This document shows positions 24,087 to 33,403 of a stretch of DNA of 64,000 nucleotides, one piece after another (position 1 is the stretch's first letter; each line of letters begins with the position of its first letter). The position numbers and the translations under genes were made by a program. Source of the DNA: an uncultured Oscillibacter sp. (GTDB taxonomy: Bacteria > Bacillota > Clostridia > Oscillospirales > Oscillospiraceae); NCBI GenBank assembly GCA_910584075.1, contig CAJTZI010000008.1:1-64000 (forward strand), given 5' to 3'. The notes beneath the pieces were generated by a model. That model made no database searches, was not told the DNA's origin, and saw only the letters and a program-made list of their open reading frames with translations.

Positions 24087-25976
24087 TCAGGCCAGCTCCG
24101 CCTGACCGGTGTACAGCTGGTAGTATCTCCCCCGCTGCGCAATCAGATCCTCATGGTCGCCCCGCTCAATAATCTTCCCCTGTTCCAGCACCATGATGGC
24201 CTTGGCGTTGCGGACCGTGGAGAGGCGGTGAGCAATGACAAACACCGTCCGTCCCGCCATCAGCCGGTCCATGCCCTGCTCGATCAGCTTCTCCGTCCGG
24301 GTGTCGATGGAGCTGGTGGCCTCATCCAGAATGAGCACCGGCGGGTTGGCGCAGGCCGCCCGGGCAATATTCAAAAGCTGCCTCTCCCCTTGGCTCAGAC
24401 TTCCGCCGCCAGAGAGCACCGTGTCGTATCCCTTGGGCAGGTGGCGGATAAACCCGTCCGCCCCCGCCAGCCGGGCGGCGGCCTCCACCTCCTCATCTGT
24501 TGCGTCCAGACGGCCGTAGCGGATGTTGTCCGCCACGGTGCCGGTAAAGAGGTGGGTGTCCTGGAGGACCACGCCCAGGGACCGGCGCAGGGCGTCCTTG
24601 GAGATCTCCCGCACGTCGATGCCGTCATAGGTGATGGCGCCGCTCTGGATCTCATAGAAGCGATTGATCAGGCTCGTGATGGTGGTCTTGCCCGCGCCGG
24701 TGGAGCCCACAAAGGCGATCTTCTGTCCGGGCTTGGCAAAGAGGGAGATGCCGTCCAGCACAATGCGGTCTTCATTGTAGCCAAATACCACATGGTCAAA
24801 CCGCACGTCACCCCGGAGGGGGACCAGCGTCCCATCGGGCTTCAGCCAGGCCCAGGCGTTGTTGTCGTAGTGAACCCGGGTGACGCCGCCGGACGCATCC
24901 TGCGCCGCCCGCACCAGCTGCACCCTGCCCCGGTCCGTCTCCGGCTGGGCCTCCATCACCTCGAAGACCCGCTCCGCGCCGGCCACGGCGGAGAGAATGG
25001 TGTTCATCTGCTGGGAGATCTGGGTGACGGGCTGGCCCACCTGCCGGGTGTACTGGAGGAAGGCCCCCAAATCCCCCAGCTGGAAGGCCCCACCGCTGTG
25101 GATGGCGAACACGGCGCCCAGGCAGCAGCTGAGGGCGTAGTTGATATAGTTCAGGTTGCCCATGGCGGGCATCATGGCTCCGGCATAGGCGTGGGCCCGG
25201 GAGGCCGCCTGACGGTATGCCTCGTTCCGGGCATAGAAGCCCTCCTTCGCGGCGGCCTCATGGTTGAAGACCTTGATGACCTTCTGCCCCTCGATCATCT
25301 CCTCGATGTAGCCGTTGACCTCTCCCAGAGCGCTCTGCTGGGCGGCAAAATACCGCCGGCTGCGGCCGCCGATAATCCTGACCACCAGCAGCATCACACC
25401 CAGCACGGCAAAGGTGATCATCGTCAGCACAGGGCTGAGGACGAGCATCATGAGGATGGTTCCCACAAAGTTCAGCGTGCAGGAGACCACGCTGCCAAAG
25501 CTGTTGTTCAACGCCTCGGAGATGGTCTCGATGTCGTTGGTGTAGCGGCTCATCAGCTCGCCGTGGGTGTGGGTGTCAAAGTATTTCAGCGGCAGCTTCT
25601 GCGTCCGCTCAAACAGGTCCGCCCGGATCTTCGCCACGCAGGTCTGGGAGATGTGCACCATGATCCTGGCGTAGCCGAAGGAACAGACCGCCCCTGTGAC
25701 ATACACTGCCGCCATGAGGCACAGCATCCGTGCAAGCCCCGGAAAGTCCCCGGGCAGAATATAGTCGTTGATCAGGGGCTTGATGAGGTAGGAGCCCCCC
25801 ACGGTGCATGCGGCGCTGACGCACAGCAGCACTATCACCACCGCCAGCAGCGCCTTGTAGCGCCCCAGGTAGGCCATGAGCTTTGCAAGAGTGGCGCGGG
25901 TATTCTTCGGCTTCTGAAAGCCGCCCCTCGGGCCGTGATGGCCTCCCGGCCCCATAGGTCTTTTGTTCTCAGCCAC
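24087..25976 (-). CDS. ABC exporter subunit with consensus ATP site motifs
   Basis: A 629-residue half transporter: six membrane helices in residues about 35-330, then a nucleotide-binding domain with Walker A GSTGAGKTT (about 422), signature LSQGERQ and Walker B VLILDEATSSID with the catalytic Glu. The N-terminus (PMGPGGHHGPRGG) is a Gly/His-rich cytosolic tail. It overlaps the upstream exporter gene by 8 bases. Its partner has a degenerate site, so the pair should form a heterodimeric exporter of the BmrCD or TM287/288 kind, which pump drugs or lipids. An insertion of about 40 residues before the ATPase domain (GVTRVHYDNNAWAW) is unusual. Confidence 0.92.
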   Translation of the reverse strand: MAENKRPMGPGGHHGPRGGFQKPKNTRATLAKLMAYLGRYKALLAVVIVLLCVSAACTVGGSYLIKPLINDYILPGDFPGLARMLCLMAAVYVTGAVCSFGYARIMVHISQTCVAKIRADLFERTQKLPLKYFDTHTHGELMSRYTNDIETISEALNNSFGSVVSCTLNFVGTILMMLVLSPVLTMITFAVLGVMLLVVRIIGGRSRRYFAAQQSALGEVNGYIEEMIEGQKVIKVFNHEAAAKEGFYARNEAYRQAASRAHAYAGAMMPAMGNLNYINYALSCCLGAVFAIHSGGAFQLGDLGAFLQYTRQVGQPVTQISQQMNTILSAVAGAERVFEVMEAQPETDRGRVQLVRAAQDASGGVTRVHYDNNAWAWLKPDGTLVPLRGDVRFDHVVFGYNEDRIVLDGISLFAKPGQKIAFVGSTGAGKTTITSLINRFYEIQSGAITYDGIDVREISKDALRRSLGVVLQDTHLFTGTVADNIRYGRLDATDEEVEAAARLAGADGFIRHLPKGYDTVLSGGGSLSQGERQLLNIARAACANPPVLILDEATSSIDTRTEKLIEQGMDRLMAGRTVFVIAHRLSTVRNAKAIMVLEQGKIIERGDHEDLIAQRGRYYQLYTGQAELA

Positions 25977-27732
25977 CGATGCTCACCCCTTCCTGCTGGG
26001 ACTGGTACACATCCCGGTAGATTTCACAGCTCTCCATCAGCTCCTCATGGGTCCCCTGGGCGGCGACACGGCCGCCGTCCATCACCAGAATCATATCTGC
26101 GTCCCGCACGGAGGCCACCCGCTGAGCGATAATCAGCTTGGTGGCGTCCTTCAATTCATTGGCGAAGGCCTCCCGTATTTTGGCGTCCGTGGCTGTGTCC
26201 ACGGCGCTGGTGGAGTCGTCCAGAATCAGCACCTTGGGCTTTTTCAAAATCGCCCGGGCGATGCACAGCCGCTGCTTCTGCCCGCCGGAGACGTTGACAC
26301 CCCCCTGGCCCAGGTCGGTATCCAGGCCGTCGGCCATCCGCTCCAGAAACTCATCTGCGCAGGCGGCGCGGCAGGCCGCCCACAGCTCCTCCTCCGAGGC
26401 GTCCGGGTCTCCCCACAGGAGGTTTTCCCGAATGGTGCCGGAGAAGAGGGTGTTCTTCTGCAAGACCATGCTCACCGCGTCCCGCAGGTGCTCCATGGTG
26501 TAGGCCGCCACTGGCCGGCCGCCCACGGACACCGTGCCCTCCCCCGCCTCGTAGAGCCGGGGAATCAGGGACACCAGGGTGGTCTTGGCGCTGCCGGTTC
26601 CGCCCAGAATGCCCACAGTGGCCCCGGCGGGGATGTGAAGGCTCACATCCCGGAGAACCCACTCCGTGTTCCCCGGATTGTACTTGAAGGAGACGCGGTC
26701 GAAGTCAATGCTGCCGTCCTTCACGGCGGCGGGAATCTCCCGGCCCTCCCCGTCCGTGTCCGCCTCCGCGGCTTCATCGGTGATGGCAGGCTCCTCCTCC
26801 AGCACCTCCACGATCCGGCGGGCACAGGCCGCAGAGCGGCTGAGCATCATGAAGATCATGGAGACCATCATGAGGGACATCATGATCTGGGTGATATAGG
26901 TGAAATAGGTCATCAGCTTTCCCGCCTCCAGAGTCCCGGCGTAGACCATCTGTCCGCCGAACCACATGACGGCGATGATGGTGCCGTAGACGATCAGCAT
27001 CATGATGGGCATATTGACCACCACCACGCCGAAGGCCCGGAGGGAGGTGTCCTTCAGATCGTGGTTGCGGGCAGCGAATTTCTCCTTCTCATGCTCCTCC
27101 CGGACAAAGGACTTCACCACCCGGATTCCCGCCAGATTCTCCTGCACCACCAGATTCAGCGCGTCGGTCTTCTCCTGGAGAGAGCGGAACATGGGCCCCA
27201 CCCGGGTCAGAATCAGCGCCACGGCAATCAGAAGCAGGGGCATGGCCGCCAGAAACACGCTGCTCAGCCGCAGGCTGATGCGCACGGACAGCACCAGGGC
27301 CGACACCAGCATCACCGGAGCACGCACCAGCAGCCGCATCCCCATCATCAGCGTCATCTGCATGGCGTTGACATCATTGGTGAGCCTTGTGACCAGAGAG
27401 GCGGTGGAGAACTTCTCGATATTGGAGAAGGCAAAGCTCTGGATGTGGTCGTACTCCGCCCGGCGGAGGTTTGAGCCGAAGCCCTGGCCCGCCACGGAGG
27501 ACAGCACCGCCGCCCCCAGCCCCAGAACCAGAGACACCATGGCCATGGCCACCATGACCCCGCCCTGGCGCAGAATGTAGCCCTGGTCGGCATTTTTGAT
27601 GCCGATGTCCACAATGTCGCTCATCACCAGAGGGATCAGCAGCTCGAACACCGCCTCCAGGGCGCTGCACACAACGCCGGCGGCAATCCACTTTCCGTAT
27701 GGCCGCGCGCAGGGCCACAGTTTTTCCATCAT
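25969..27732 (-). CDS. ABC exporter subunit with degenerate ATP site
   Basis: A 587-residue half transporter, six membrane helices in residues about 15-310, then an ATPase domain with Walker A GGTGSAKTT (about 375; Ala in place of the usual Gly before Lys), signature VSGGQKQRL and Walker B VLILDDSTSAVD, in which the catalytic Glu is Asp. Such changes mark the non-hydrolysing site of heterodimeric exporters. It starts inside the last codon of the MarR gene (ATGA overlap) and is followed by the second subunit, so the three genes form one operon controlled by the regulator. Confidence 0.92.
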   Translation of the reverse strand: MMEKLWPCARPYGKWIAAGVVCSALEAVFELLIPLVMSDIVDIGIKNADQGYILRQGGVMVAMAMVSLVLGLGAAVLSSVAGQGFGSNLRRAEYDHIQSFAFSNIEKFSTASLVTRLTNDVNAMQMTLMMGMRLLVRAPVMLVSALVLSVRISLRLSSVFLAAMPLLLIAVALILTRVGPMFRSLQEKTDALNLVVQENLAGIRVVKSFVREEHEKEKFAARNHDLKDTSLRAFGVVVVNMPIMMLIVYGTIIAVMWFGGQMVYAGTLEAGKLMTYFTYITQIMMSLMMVSMIFMMLSRSAACARRIVEVLEEEPAITDEAAEADTDGEGREIPAAVKDGSIDFDRVSFKYNPGNTEWVLRDVSLHIPAGATVGILGGTGSAKTTLVSLIPRLYEAGEGTVSVGGRPVAAYTMEHLRDAVSMVLQKNTLFSGTIRENLLWGDPDASEEELWAACRAACADEFLERMADGLDTDLGQGGVNVSGGQKQRLCIARAILKKPKVLILDDSTSAVDTATDAKIREAFANELKDATKLIIAQRVASVRDADMILVMDGGRVAAQGTHEELMESCEIYRDVYQSQQEGVSIGG

Positions 27733-28172
27733 GTATGCAATTCCTCCTTCAAATTCTCAACAATCCGGTCCAGCAGCCGCAGCAGCGTCTCCCGCTCTTC
27801 CGCGGAAAAGCCCCGGACCATGGCCTCCTCACTGGCCAGAAAGCTCTCCACAAACCGGGCCTGCCGCTCCCGGCCCTTGTCCGTCAGGGTGATGAGCCGC
27901 CGCCGTGCGTCCGTGTCGCTGACGGTCCGCAGAACCAGTCCCTTCTCCTCCATCCGGTCCAGAATACCGTTGACGGTGGAGGGCTTTGCTCGCATGAACT
28001 CCGTGAGCTCCCGCTGGGGCACCCGGCCCCCGTGCTGGTTGAGATACATCAGAACGTGGGTCTGGACCGGTGTCACGTCATAGCGGGACACCCGCGCGTC
28101 CATGGCGCATTTTGCCATCTGCGCCGCCCAGCCCAGGGTGGGGCCCAGGCGGCGGGAATCGTCCTGCCACAT
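27729..28172 (-). CDS. MarR-family repressor of the exporter operon
   Basis: A 147-residue winged-helix regulator. The DNA-binding part spans residues about 45-110 (LTEFMRAKPSTVNGILDRMEEKGLV and TDARRRLITLTDKG for the wing). MarR proteins usually repress nearby efflux genes and release DNA when they bind a phenolic or drug-like ligand. It is the first gene of the exporter operon and a nested palindrome lies 30-60 bases upstream, so autoregulation is likely. The ligand is unknown. Confidence 0.93.
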   Translation of the reverse strand: MWQDDSRRLGPTLGWAAQMAKCAMDARVSRYDVTPVQTHVLMYLNQHGGRVPQRELTEFMRAKPSTVNGILDRMEEKGLVLRTVSDTDARRRLITLTDKGRERQARFVESFLASEEAMVRGFSAEERETLLRLLDRIVENLKEELHT

Positions 28173-28204
28173 CGCCGCGCCTCCTTTCGCTGGAATGGCA
28201 AAAT

Positions 28205-28235
28205 ATTTAGTCAGCTAAATATTAGCAGACTAAAT
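28205..28235. promoter_or_regulatory. Nested palindrome, probable MarR operator
   Basis: ATTTAGTC (28205-28212) and GACTAAAT (28228-28235) are exact inverse complements, and inside them GCTAA-ATA-TTAGC forms a second palindrome (28214-28226). The site sits just upstream of the MarR gene on the minus strand. Confidence 0.75.
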
Positions 28236-28358
28236 AATAGCACACGGTTCCCTGTCCTGTCAATGTGCAAAATGACAATCATTTTTGAACGAATTGTAAA
28301 TGAAAAATGCCGAAATTCGTCTGCTTGTAAACAAATTGTGAAGGATCGCTAAAGGAGG

Positions 28359-28387
28359 TTGACTTTTCCCTCTGCCTCGGATATGAT
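28359..28387 (+). promoter_or_regulatory. Orphan promoter
   Basis: TTGACT (28359-28364), 17 bp, TATGAT (28382-28387). No gene follows; a terminator does, about 70 bases on. Confidence 0.6.
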
Positions 28388-28393
28388 GGGCTC

Positions 28394-28496
28394 ATCAAGC
28401 AGAGAGCTTGAGCTACACACACCATTTTCCCTCTCCTTTCTCTATAATCATACGGGGAAGCGGGCAATCCGAACGGATTGCCCGCTTTCTCGTTTT
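28394..28496 (+). ncRNA. Candidate small RNA
   Basis: The interval between the promoter at 28359-28387 and a terminator hairpin at 28459-28486 (AGCGGGCAATCC / GGATTGCCCGCT, then TTCTCGTTTT) contains no frame with a ribosome site. The transcript would be about 100 nt. No known RNA family was recognised, so it is a prediction from signals only. Confidence 0.45.
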
Positions 28497-28658
28497 CCCG
28501 CAGGCGGCTATCCCCCTCGGTCTCCCACTCCCTCACCCACGGCGGCCCACCCATACAGCCTTTCATGAATATCATTTTATTTTTATCGAAAAACAATAAA
28601 TTATTATTGACAATCACTCTATTCCATGGTAGGATACCAGACAAAGGAGGTGCCCGCC

Positions 28659-28838
28659 ATGTTCTTGACCGCTTTTCTGATTCCTGCCGGACTGGCGCTG
28701 CTCATCCTGGCCGCGGTGCTGCTGGTCCAGGGTGTGCGGCAGAGTCACAGGGGGAAACTGTTCTCCTCCGTTGGGATTCTGGCGATTTTAGCAGCCGGGT
28801 GCGCGGTGATGATGGAGTTCATCACCCGGCCACTGTGA
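28659..28838 (+). CDS. Small two-helix membrane protein
   Basis: A 59-residue protein starting at 28659, 7 bases after AAAGGAGG. Two hydrophobic helices (about residues 3-23 and 37-52) are linked by a basic loop RQSHRGK. It precedes the DUF2975 gene by 13 bases and is probably cotranscribed with it. No family is recognised. Confidence 0.65.
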   Translation: MFLTAFLIPAGLALLILAAVLLVQGVRQSHRGKLFSSVGILAILAAGCAVMMEFITRPL

Positions 28839-28851
28839 GGAGGGAAGTTTT

Positions 28852-29433
28852 TTGAAGAATGCCTCGGTTCAGAAAATCGCAGAGATTCTGCGAATACTGG
28901 TTTTGATTACCTTCATCTGTAACTTGGCCGCTCTGCTGCTGGTCCCGGGCCTGGTGTATTTCCGCTCGGACATTGCCCATAGGATCGAGTTTTCCCATTT
29001 GCAGCGCATTTTTGACTACGATTTCAACGACGGTCTTGGCAATCTCCTGGGCATCTACCTGACGGAGGTCTGGCGGGAACCCTACACTGCGGCCCTGACT
29101 CTGTTCCTGCTTTTCTCGGGAATCTGCACCGCCGTAATCCTGTTACAGGCTATCCGGGTGCTGTGCACCATCGTGGAGGGGAGCCGGAACCCCTTTACAA
29201 TGGAAAACGCCGCCAGCCTCCGCCGGGCCGCCGTGTGCTGCTTCCTCATCGCCGCCGCAGCCCTGGCCCGAGTCATTTTCAGCGTCTGTTACTACCGCTC
29301 CCCTCTGCCCCTGGCCACCTATAACGCCCTGTTCGTCCCCATGTTCGCCATGGGCGGACTGCTGTGTCTGGTCATGTCCGCTCTCTTCCGTCAGGCGGCG
29401 GAACTGAAGGCGGAGAATGACCTGACCATTTGA
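28852..29433 (+). CDS. DUF2975-like membrane protein
   Basis: A 193-residue protein with about four membrane helices and a TTG start at 28852, 8 bases after GAGGAGGG. The segment ALRVLCTIVEGSRNPFTMENAASLRRAA-like text (here IVEGSRNPFTMENAASLRR) is the hallmark of DUF2975 proteins, which are encoded beside a small XRE regulator in very many Firmicutes. The same pairing is seen here: the next gene begins 8 bases after the stop. Function is unknown; the pair is thought to act in stress or membrane regulation, which is not proven. Confidence 0.8.
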   Translation: MKNASVQKIAEILRILVLITFICNLAALLLVPGLVYFRSDIAHRIEFSHLQRIFDYDFNDGLGNLLGIYLTEVWREPYTAALTLFLLFSGICTAVILLQAIRVLCTIVEGSRNPFTMENAASLRRAAVCCFLIAAAALARVIFSVCYYRSPLPLATYNALFVPMFAMGGLLCLVMSALFRQAAELKAENDLTI

Positions 29434-29441
29434 GGTGGGCC

Positions 29442-29660
29442 ATGATCGTAGTGAATCTGGATGTGATGATGGCAAGGCGGAAGATGAGCCTGTCCCAGCT
29501 GTCGGAAAAGGTGGATGTGACTCTGGCAAACCTCTCGATTTTGAAGAACAACAAGGCCAAGGCGGTGCGCTTTTCCACCCTGGAGGCCATCTGCGCCGCC
29601 CTGGACTGCCAGCCGGGGGACATCCTGGAGTTCGTACCAGATCAGGACCCCGGCCAATAA
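29442..29660 (+). CDS. Small Cro/C1-type regulator paired with DUF2975 protein
   Basis: A 72-residue protein that is almost only a helix-turn-helix: MSLSQLSEKVDVTLANLSIL and FSTLEAICAALDCQPGDILEF, typical of the YozG-like XRE group. It starts 8 bases after the DUF2975 stop with GAGGTG as ribosome site. Proteins of this group usually control their own operon. No ligand domain is present. Confidence 0.88.
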   Translation: MIVVNLDVMMARRKMSLSQLSEKVDVTLANLSILKNNKAKAVRFSTLEAICAALDCQPGDILEFVPDQDPGQ

Positions 29661-29712
29661 AGAAACATTTGCTGTCCGTTGTCAGCGGACAGCCCGAATA
29701 GGAGAATCGGAT

Positions 29713-31233
29713 ATGGACAACATGGAAAAAGCCCTCGTTCCGGAGGGTGCGGCGAAGCCTGCCCGAAATGTACGGAAAATTTACGAAGTCACTCCCCGCA
29801 GCCGTCTGCTGCTGGCAGCTGCTCTGGCCTTCTGTCTTCTGCTGGTGAACGCCCTGGGCTGGCCTTGGGGCGCAGGAAACACAGTAACTGTCTTCGCCTG
29901 GTATGCCCTTTTGCTGCCGGCCGTGGGCCGGGAAGCCCTGCTCCGCCGGCGGGAGAGCCGGGTGCTGCTGGCATATAACCTACTGCTGGCCGTCTCCTTC
30001 TCCCTGACCTCCAATCCCTTCTTCCGCCTCTGGAATTTCCTGGCCTTGGCGCTGCTGATTCCTCTCCAGGCCGCCTCCCTCCCGGCATGGGATCTGCTGC
30101 CTTGGTGGCGGCCCGCCATGTTGAAAGATCGGCTGGAGCTGCTGTGCCGCGGCGCCTTCTGCCACCTGGGGGCGGCCCCGGCGGCCCTGTCCGCCGGACG
30201 GGAGAAAAAGAGCGTGAGCCTCACGGTGGTGCTGGGCTCTGCCGCCGCCCTGGCGCTGGTGTCCGTCCTGCTGCCCATCCTGGCCTCCGCGGACGCCCTC
30301 TTTGCCGCCGCCACCCGGGGACTGACGGAGTTCATTCAACTCCATTTCGCCCGGGGACTCTGGAAGTTCTTCTGGGCCCTGGTTCTGACGCCCTTTCTCT
30401 TCGGCCTGCTGTACGCCCTGCGGCACACGCCTGCCAGGGCGGGAACGCACACCCTCTGCACTGTGGACAGCGCCCTCTTCGCCATTATTCTGGGGGCTCT
30501 GGATGTGCTGTACCTGCTGTTTCTGGCGGTGCAGTCCGCGGGGCTCTTCGGCGGACCGGAGTACCTGGCCCAGCGGGGCCTCTCCTATGCCGAGTGGGCC
30601 CGCAGCGGCTTTTTTCAGATAGTGGGCGTCACCATTGTGAATCTGGCGGCCCTCATGGCGGCTCTGACCTTCTCCCAGCAGGAGGACCGGACCTGGCGAG
30701 TCCTCCGGGGCCTTGCAGCGACCCTGGTAGGGGAGAGTTTCATCCTCCTGGTCTCCGCCGCCTGGCGGATGACACTGTACGTCTCCGCCTACGGCCTGAG
30801 CTTCAAGCGCCTTATGACCTACTGGGGCATGGTGATGATGGCGCTGTTCCTGCTGGCAGCTCTGGAGAAGGTCTGGAGGCCGGACCGCTCTTTCTGCCGC
30901 AGGGCTTTTCCCCTGGCCCTGGCCGGGTGGCTGGTGATCAACTGCATCCCCGTGGACTATCTAATAGCGAAAAACCAGGTGGACCGGTACCTCTCCGGCG
31001 AGAGCCCGATTCTCAGCGTCCACTATCTGGCCTACTCCCTGTCCTATGATACACTTTCACAGCTGGCGCGGCTGAACCCAGAGCTGCCTTTGACGGTCTG
31101 CGAGGGGGACTGGTGGGGCAGCCAAAAAACGGCAGGCAGCCTGCTGGAGTCCCGGCGGCAGCAGGCCCGGACGGACTGCGCCGGCTGGCGCAGCTGGACC
31201 CTCTCCGCCTGTTTGGCCGCCGGAGGAGGCTGA
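29713..31233 (+). CDS. DUF4153/DUF4173-like polytopic membrane protein
   Basis: A 506-residue protein with 11-13 predicted membrane helices between residues 35 and 415. The segment LSYAEWARSGFFQIVGVTIVNL (shown in part: SYAEWARSGFFQIV) is characteristic of DUF4173/DUF4153 proteins, whose function is unknown. The C-terminal 80 residues are soluble and end with helices rich in Arg and Leu. Its start at 29713 has GGAG 10 bases upstream. It is about 50 bases behind the XRE gene and is probably in the same operon. Confidence 0.8.
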   Translation: MDNMEKALVPEGAAKPARNVRKIYEVTPRSRLLLAAALAFCLLLVNALGWPWGAGNTVTVFAWYALLLPAVGREALLRRRESRVLLAYNLLLAVSFSLTSNPFFRLWNFLALALLIPLQAASLPAWDLLPWWRPAMLKDRLELLCRGAFCHLGAAPAALSAGREKKSVSLTVVLGSAAALALVSVLLPILASADALFAAATRGLTEFIQLHFARGLWKFFWALVLTPFLFGLLYALRHTPARAGTHTLCTVDSALFAIILGALDVLYLLFLAVQSAGLFGGPEYLAQRGLSYAEWARSGFFQIVGVTIVNLAALMAALTFSQQEDRTWRVLRGLAATLVGESFILLVSAAWRMTLYVSAYGLSFKRLMTYWGMVMMALFLLAALEKVWRPDRSFCRRAFPLALAGWLVINCIPVDYLIAKNQVDRYLSGESPILSVHYLAYSLSYDTLSQLARLNPELPLTVCEGDWWGSQKTAGSLLESRRQQARTDCAGWRSWTLSACLAAGGG

Positions 31234-31265
31234 AGAAGAGCGTGGACGCCTTGTCCACGCTCTTC
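31234..31265. terminator. Bidirectional terminator
   Basis: GAAGAGCGTGGAC and GTCCACGCTCTTC, a 13-bp exact stem with a 6-base loop between convergent genes; A-rich and T-rich flanks. Confidence 0.85.
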
Positions 31266-31267
31266 TC

Positions 31268-32125
31268 CTATTTTTTCTCCTCCACACTGTGGGTCCGCAG
31301 ATACTCCAGCCAGATCCGGCACCCCGCCGGGTTCAGGTGCACCCCGTCAAAGTTCAGCTCATTGGGCAGGCACCCGTCCTCCCCGGCCAGGGCCTCCGCC
31401 ACATCCACCAGGGCGCAGTCCTTCTCCTCCGCCAGAGCCCGGATCACCTCGTTGTACACGCCGATGCGCTGATTGTTCACATAGCTTCCCTTGGCATCCT
31501 GCTTGGCGCTGACCGGCAGGATGGTCTGGAGGATAATCTCCGCGTCCGGATGATCCTCCCGGATGCGGTCGATGACTTTGGCGTACTGGTCGTGGAAGGT
31601 CTCCTCTTTGCTCCACCCCAGCTCGTTGATGCCCAGCATCAGATACACCTTGCCGCAGCCGGTCTCCGCCAGGGCGTCCAGCAGGGGGACCTTCTCCTTC
31701 CCCTCAGCAGGCCAGACCTTCTTGGTGAATACGGATTCCACCGTAGCCCCCACGCCGCAGAGATAGGTTCCGGTTTTCAGGCCGCTGTACAGGCGGAAGC
31801 CCTCCGTGCGGGAGTCCCCCAGAAAGACGGCGTCCTCGAAATATGTATCCTCCACGGCCTCGCTCTCCGGCACCGGGCCAAAGGGCTCCTCCGAAACGGC
31901 CGCGGCCGTTTTTGCCTGCGTCCGCTTTCCTTCCGCGCCAGAGTCCTGCTTCCCGCTCCCGGCAAGCCGCGCCGCCAAAACCGTTTCTCCCGCCTTCACC
32001 CGTGCCGGCTCCCGGACAGCTCCCGCCGGTCCTCCCGGCGTCAGCAGCGCCGCGGACACCATCAGCATTGCCAAAACGGCCGGTGTCTTTTTCCAGCTTT
32101 GTCTCTTCTCCCGCTTTCCCGCCAT
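31268..32125 (-). CDS. SGNH/GDSL-family hydrolase, exported
   Basis: A 285-residue protein with an N-terminal membrane or signal helix (TPAVLAMLMVSAALLTP, residues about 14-30) and a linker rich in Ala, Glu and Lys. The catalytic domain begins near residue 100: FLGDSRTEGF (nucleophile Ser), MLGINELGW (block III Asn) and FDGVHLNPAG (Asp-His). This is the SGNH esterase pattern; such exported enzymes often deacetylate wall polymers, but the substrate here is unknown. ATG 32125 is preferred over GTG 32146 because GGGGGAGA precedes it. Confidence 0.88.
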   Translation of the reverse strand: MAGKREKRQSWKKTPAVLAMLMVSAALLTPGGPAGAVREPARVKAGETVLAARLAGSGKQDSGAEGKRTQAKTAAAVSEEPFGPVPESEAVEDTYFEDAVFLGDSRTEGFRLYSGLKTGTYLCGVGATVESVFTKKVWPAEGKEKVPLLDALAETGCGKVYLMLGINELGWSKEETFHDQYAKVIDRIREDHPDAEIILQTILPVSAKQDAKGSYVNNQRIGVYNEVIRALAEEKDCALVDVAEALAGEDGCLPNELNFDGVHLNPAGCRIWLEYLRTHSVEEKK

Positions 32126-32339
32126 CTGTCTCCCCCGCTCCCGCACTCTGGTTTTTCCGCAGCTCTTCTATGTGTTTTTATTATACCTCATACTGTCGAA
32201 AAATGTCGAAACAAAATGATGAAAATTTGATGACAAATTCTTTACAATTTTTATAAAACCAGGGGGATTTTTTGACCGCTTCCAACCGCCTCCCAGAGAA
32301 GCCCCGCCCGGAGCCTGTCCGGCCCCGGGCGCACAGAGA

Positions 32340-33257
32340 TTATTCCCGCAGACTCTGCGGATAAACGCCCGCCCTGTGGAGCCTTTGCAGCTCCTCCGCC
32401 ACGGTCTCCCGGTCCTCCCGGTAGGTCATGCCGAACCACTTGTCGGCGGAGCGGAGAACGGAGACCTCCAGCTCCCCGGTACGCAGCAGGTCATCCACCA
32501 TAATGGGCAGCAGACACTCCGACCTGGGGTCCCGCCCCCCCTCTCCCCGCAGGAAGCGGGCAAAGTAGTTCTCCAGCACCGGAAAGATGGAGGGCATGAA
32601 GCCCCAGCAGTTCATGGACACCGTGGACTCCGGGTCCAGCGGGCGGTCCGCCGCCAGGTCCCGCAGCGTCCCATCCGGGTAGAGCTGGATCTTCTTCGTC
32701 TCCCGAACAGAGCGCAGACGCCCGCCCTCCACGGTACAGATTCCTCGGGAAACAGTGCCGTGAAGGCTTGCGGTGTTTTTCAGCAGATACCCCACCATGG
32801 CGGCTTTTCCCGCCGCCGGGAGACCCGTCAGTTCCTCGTACATCGTCCGGTAGGCGTCGATGCCGTAGTAGTCGTCGGCGTTGATGACGCAGCAGGGCTC
32901 ACGGACCGCCTCCGCCGCGCACAGCAGGGCGTGAACGGTGCCGAAGGGCTTGGTCCGCTCCGGCGGGGGCGTGTAAAAAGCGGGCAGTGAGGAAAAATCC
33001 TGGAAGGCATAGGCCACCTCCACGGGACTGCCGTCCCCGGCGGCCTGTCCCTCCAGACGGTCCCCGCAGAGGCGGCGCACCAGCGCCTCCATCTCCGGCT
33101 TGATGATAAACACCACCTTGCCAAAGCCCGCCCGCAGTGCGTCATGGATGGAGTACTCCATCAAAATCTCTCCGCCGGGGCCGATGCCGTCCACCTGCTT
33201 GCTGCCGCCGTAGCGGGACCCCAGGCCCGCCGCCATGATGACCAGGGAAACCTTCAT
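32340..33257 (-). CDS. Sugar nucleotidyltransferase-like protein
   Basis: A 305-residue NTP-transferase fold protein: MAAGLGSRYGGSKQVDGIGPGGE is the nucleotide-binding start (here LVIMAAGLGSRYGG), INADDYYG the metal-binding Asp pair near residue 125, and VSMNCWGFMPSIF near 230. Related proteins are annotated as nucleotidyltransferases that activate sugars or choline, and the substrate cannot be told from sequence. ATG 33257 has GGAGGG upstream; the frame stays open 54 codons further but lacks signals. It diverges from the zinc-uptake operon. Confidence 0.85.
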   Translation of the reverse strand: MKVSLVIMAAGLGSRYGGSKQVDGIGPGGEILMEYSIHDALRAGFGKVVFIIKPEMEALVRRLCGDRLEGQAAGDGSPVEVAYAFQDFSSLPAFYTPPPERTKPFGTVHALLCAAEAVREPCCVINADDYYGIDAYRTMYEELTGLPAAGKAAMVGYLLKNTASLHGTVSRGICTVEGGRLRSVRETKKIQLYPDGTLRDLAADRPLDPESTVSMNCWGFMPSIFPVLENYFARFLRGEGGRDPRSECLLPIMVDDLLRTGELEVSVLRSADKWFGMTYREDRETVAEELQRLHRAGVYPQSLRE

Positions 33258-33361
33258 AACACCCTCCGGATTCCGGTCCGCCGCCTTCCCGACGGCGAAA
33301 ACCGGTTCTATACAGTTTATAGGATTACTATACCCCATCCTCGCCGGCTTTTCAACCGCCC

Positions 33362-33389
33362 TTGACTTTTTCTCCAAAGGATTTATAAT
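33362..33389 (+). promoter_or_regulatory. Promoter of the metal-uptake operon
   Basis: TTGACT (33362-33367), 16 bp, TATAAT (33384-33389). Confidence 0.8.
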
Positions 33390-33403
33390 AGGAGGCGCAA
33401 AAT

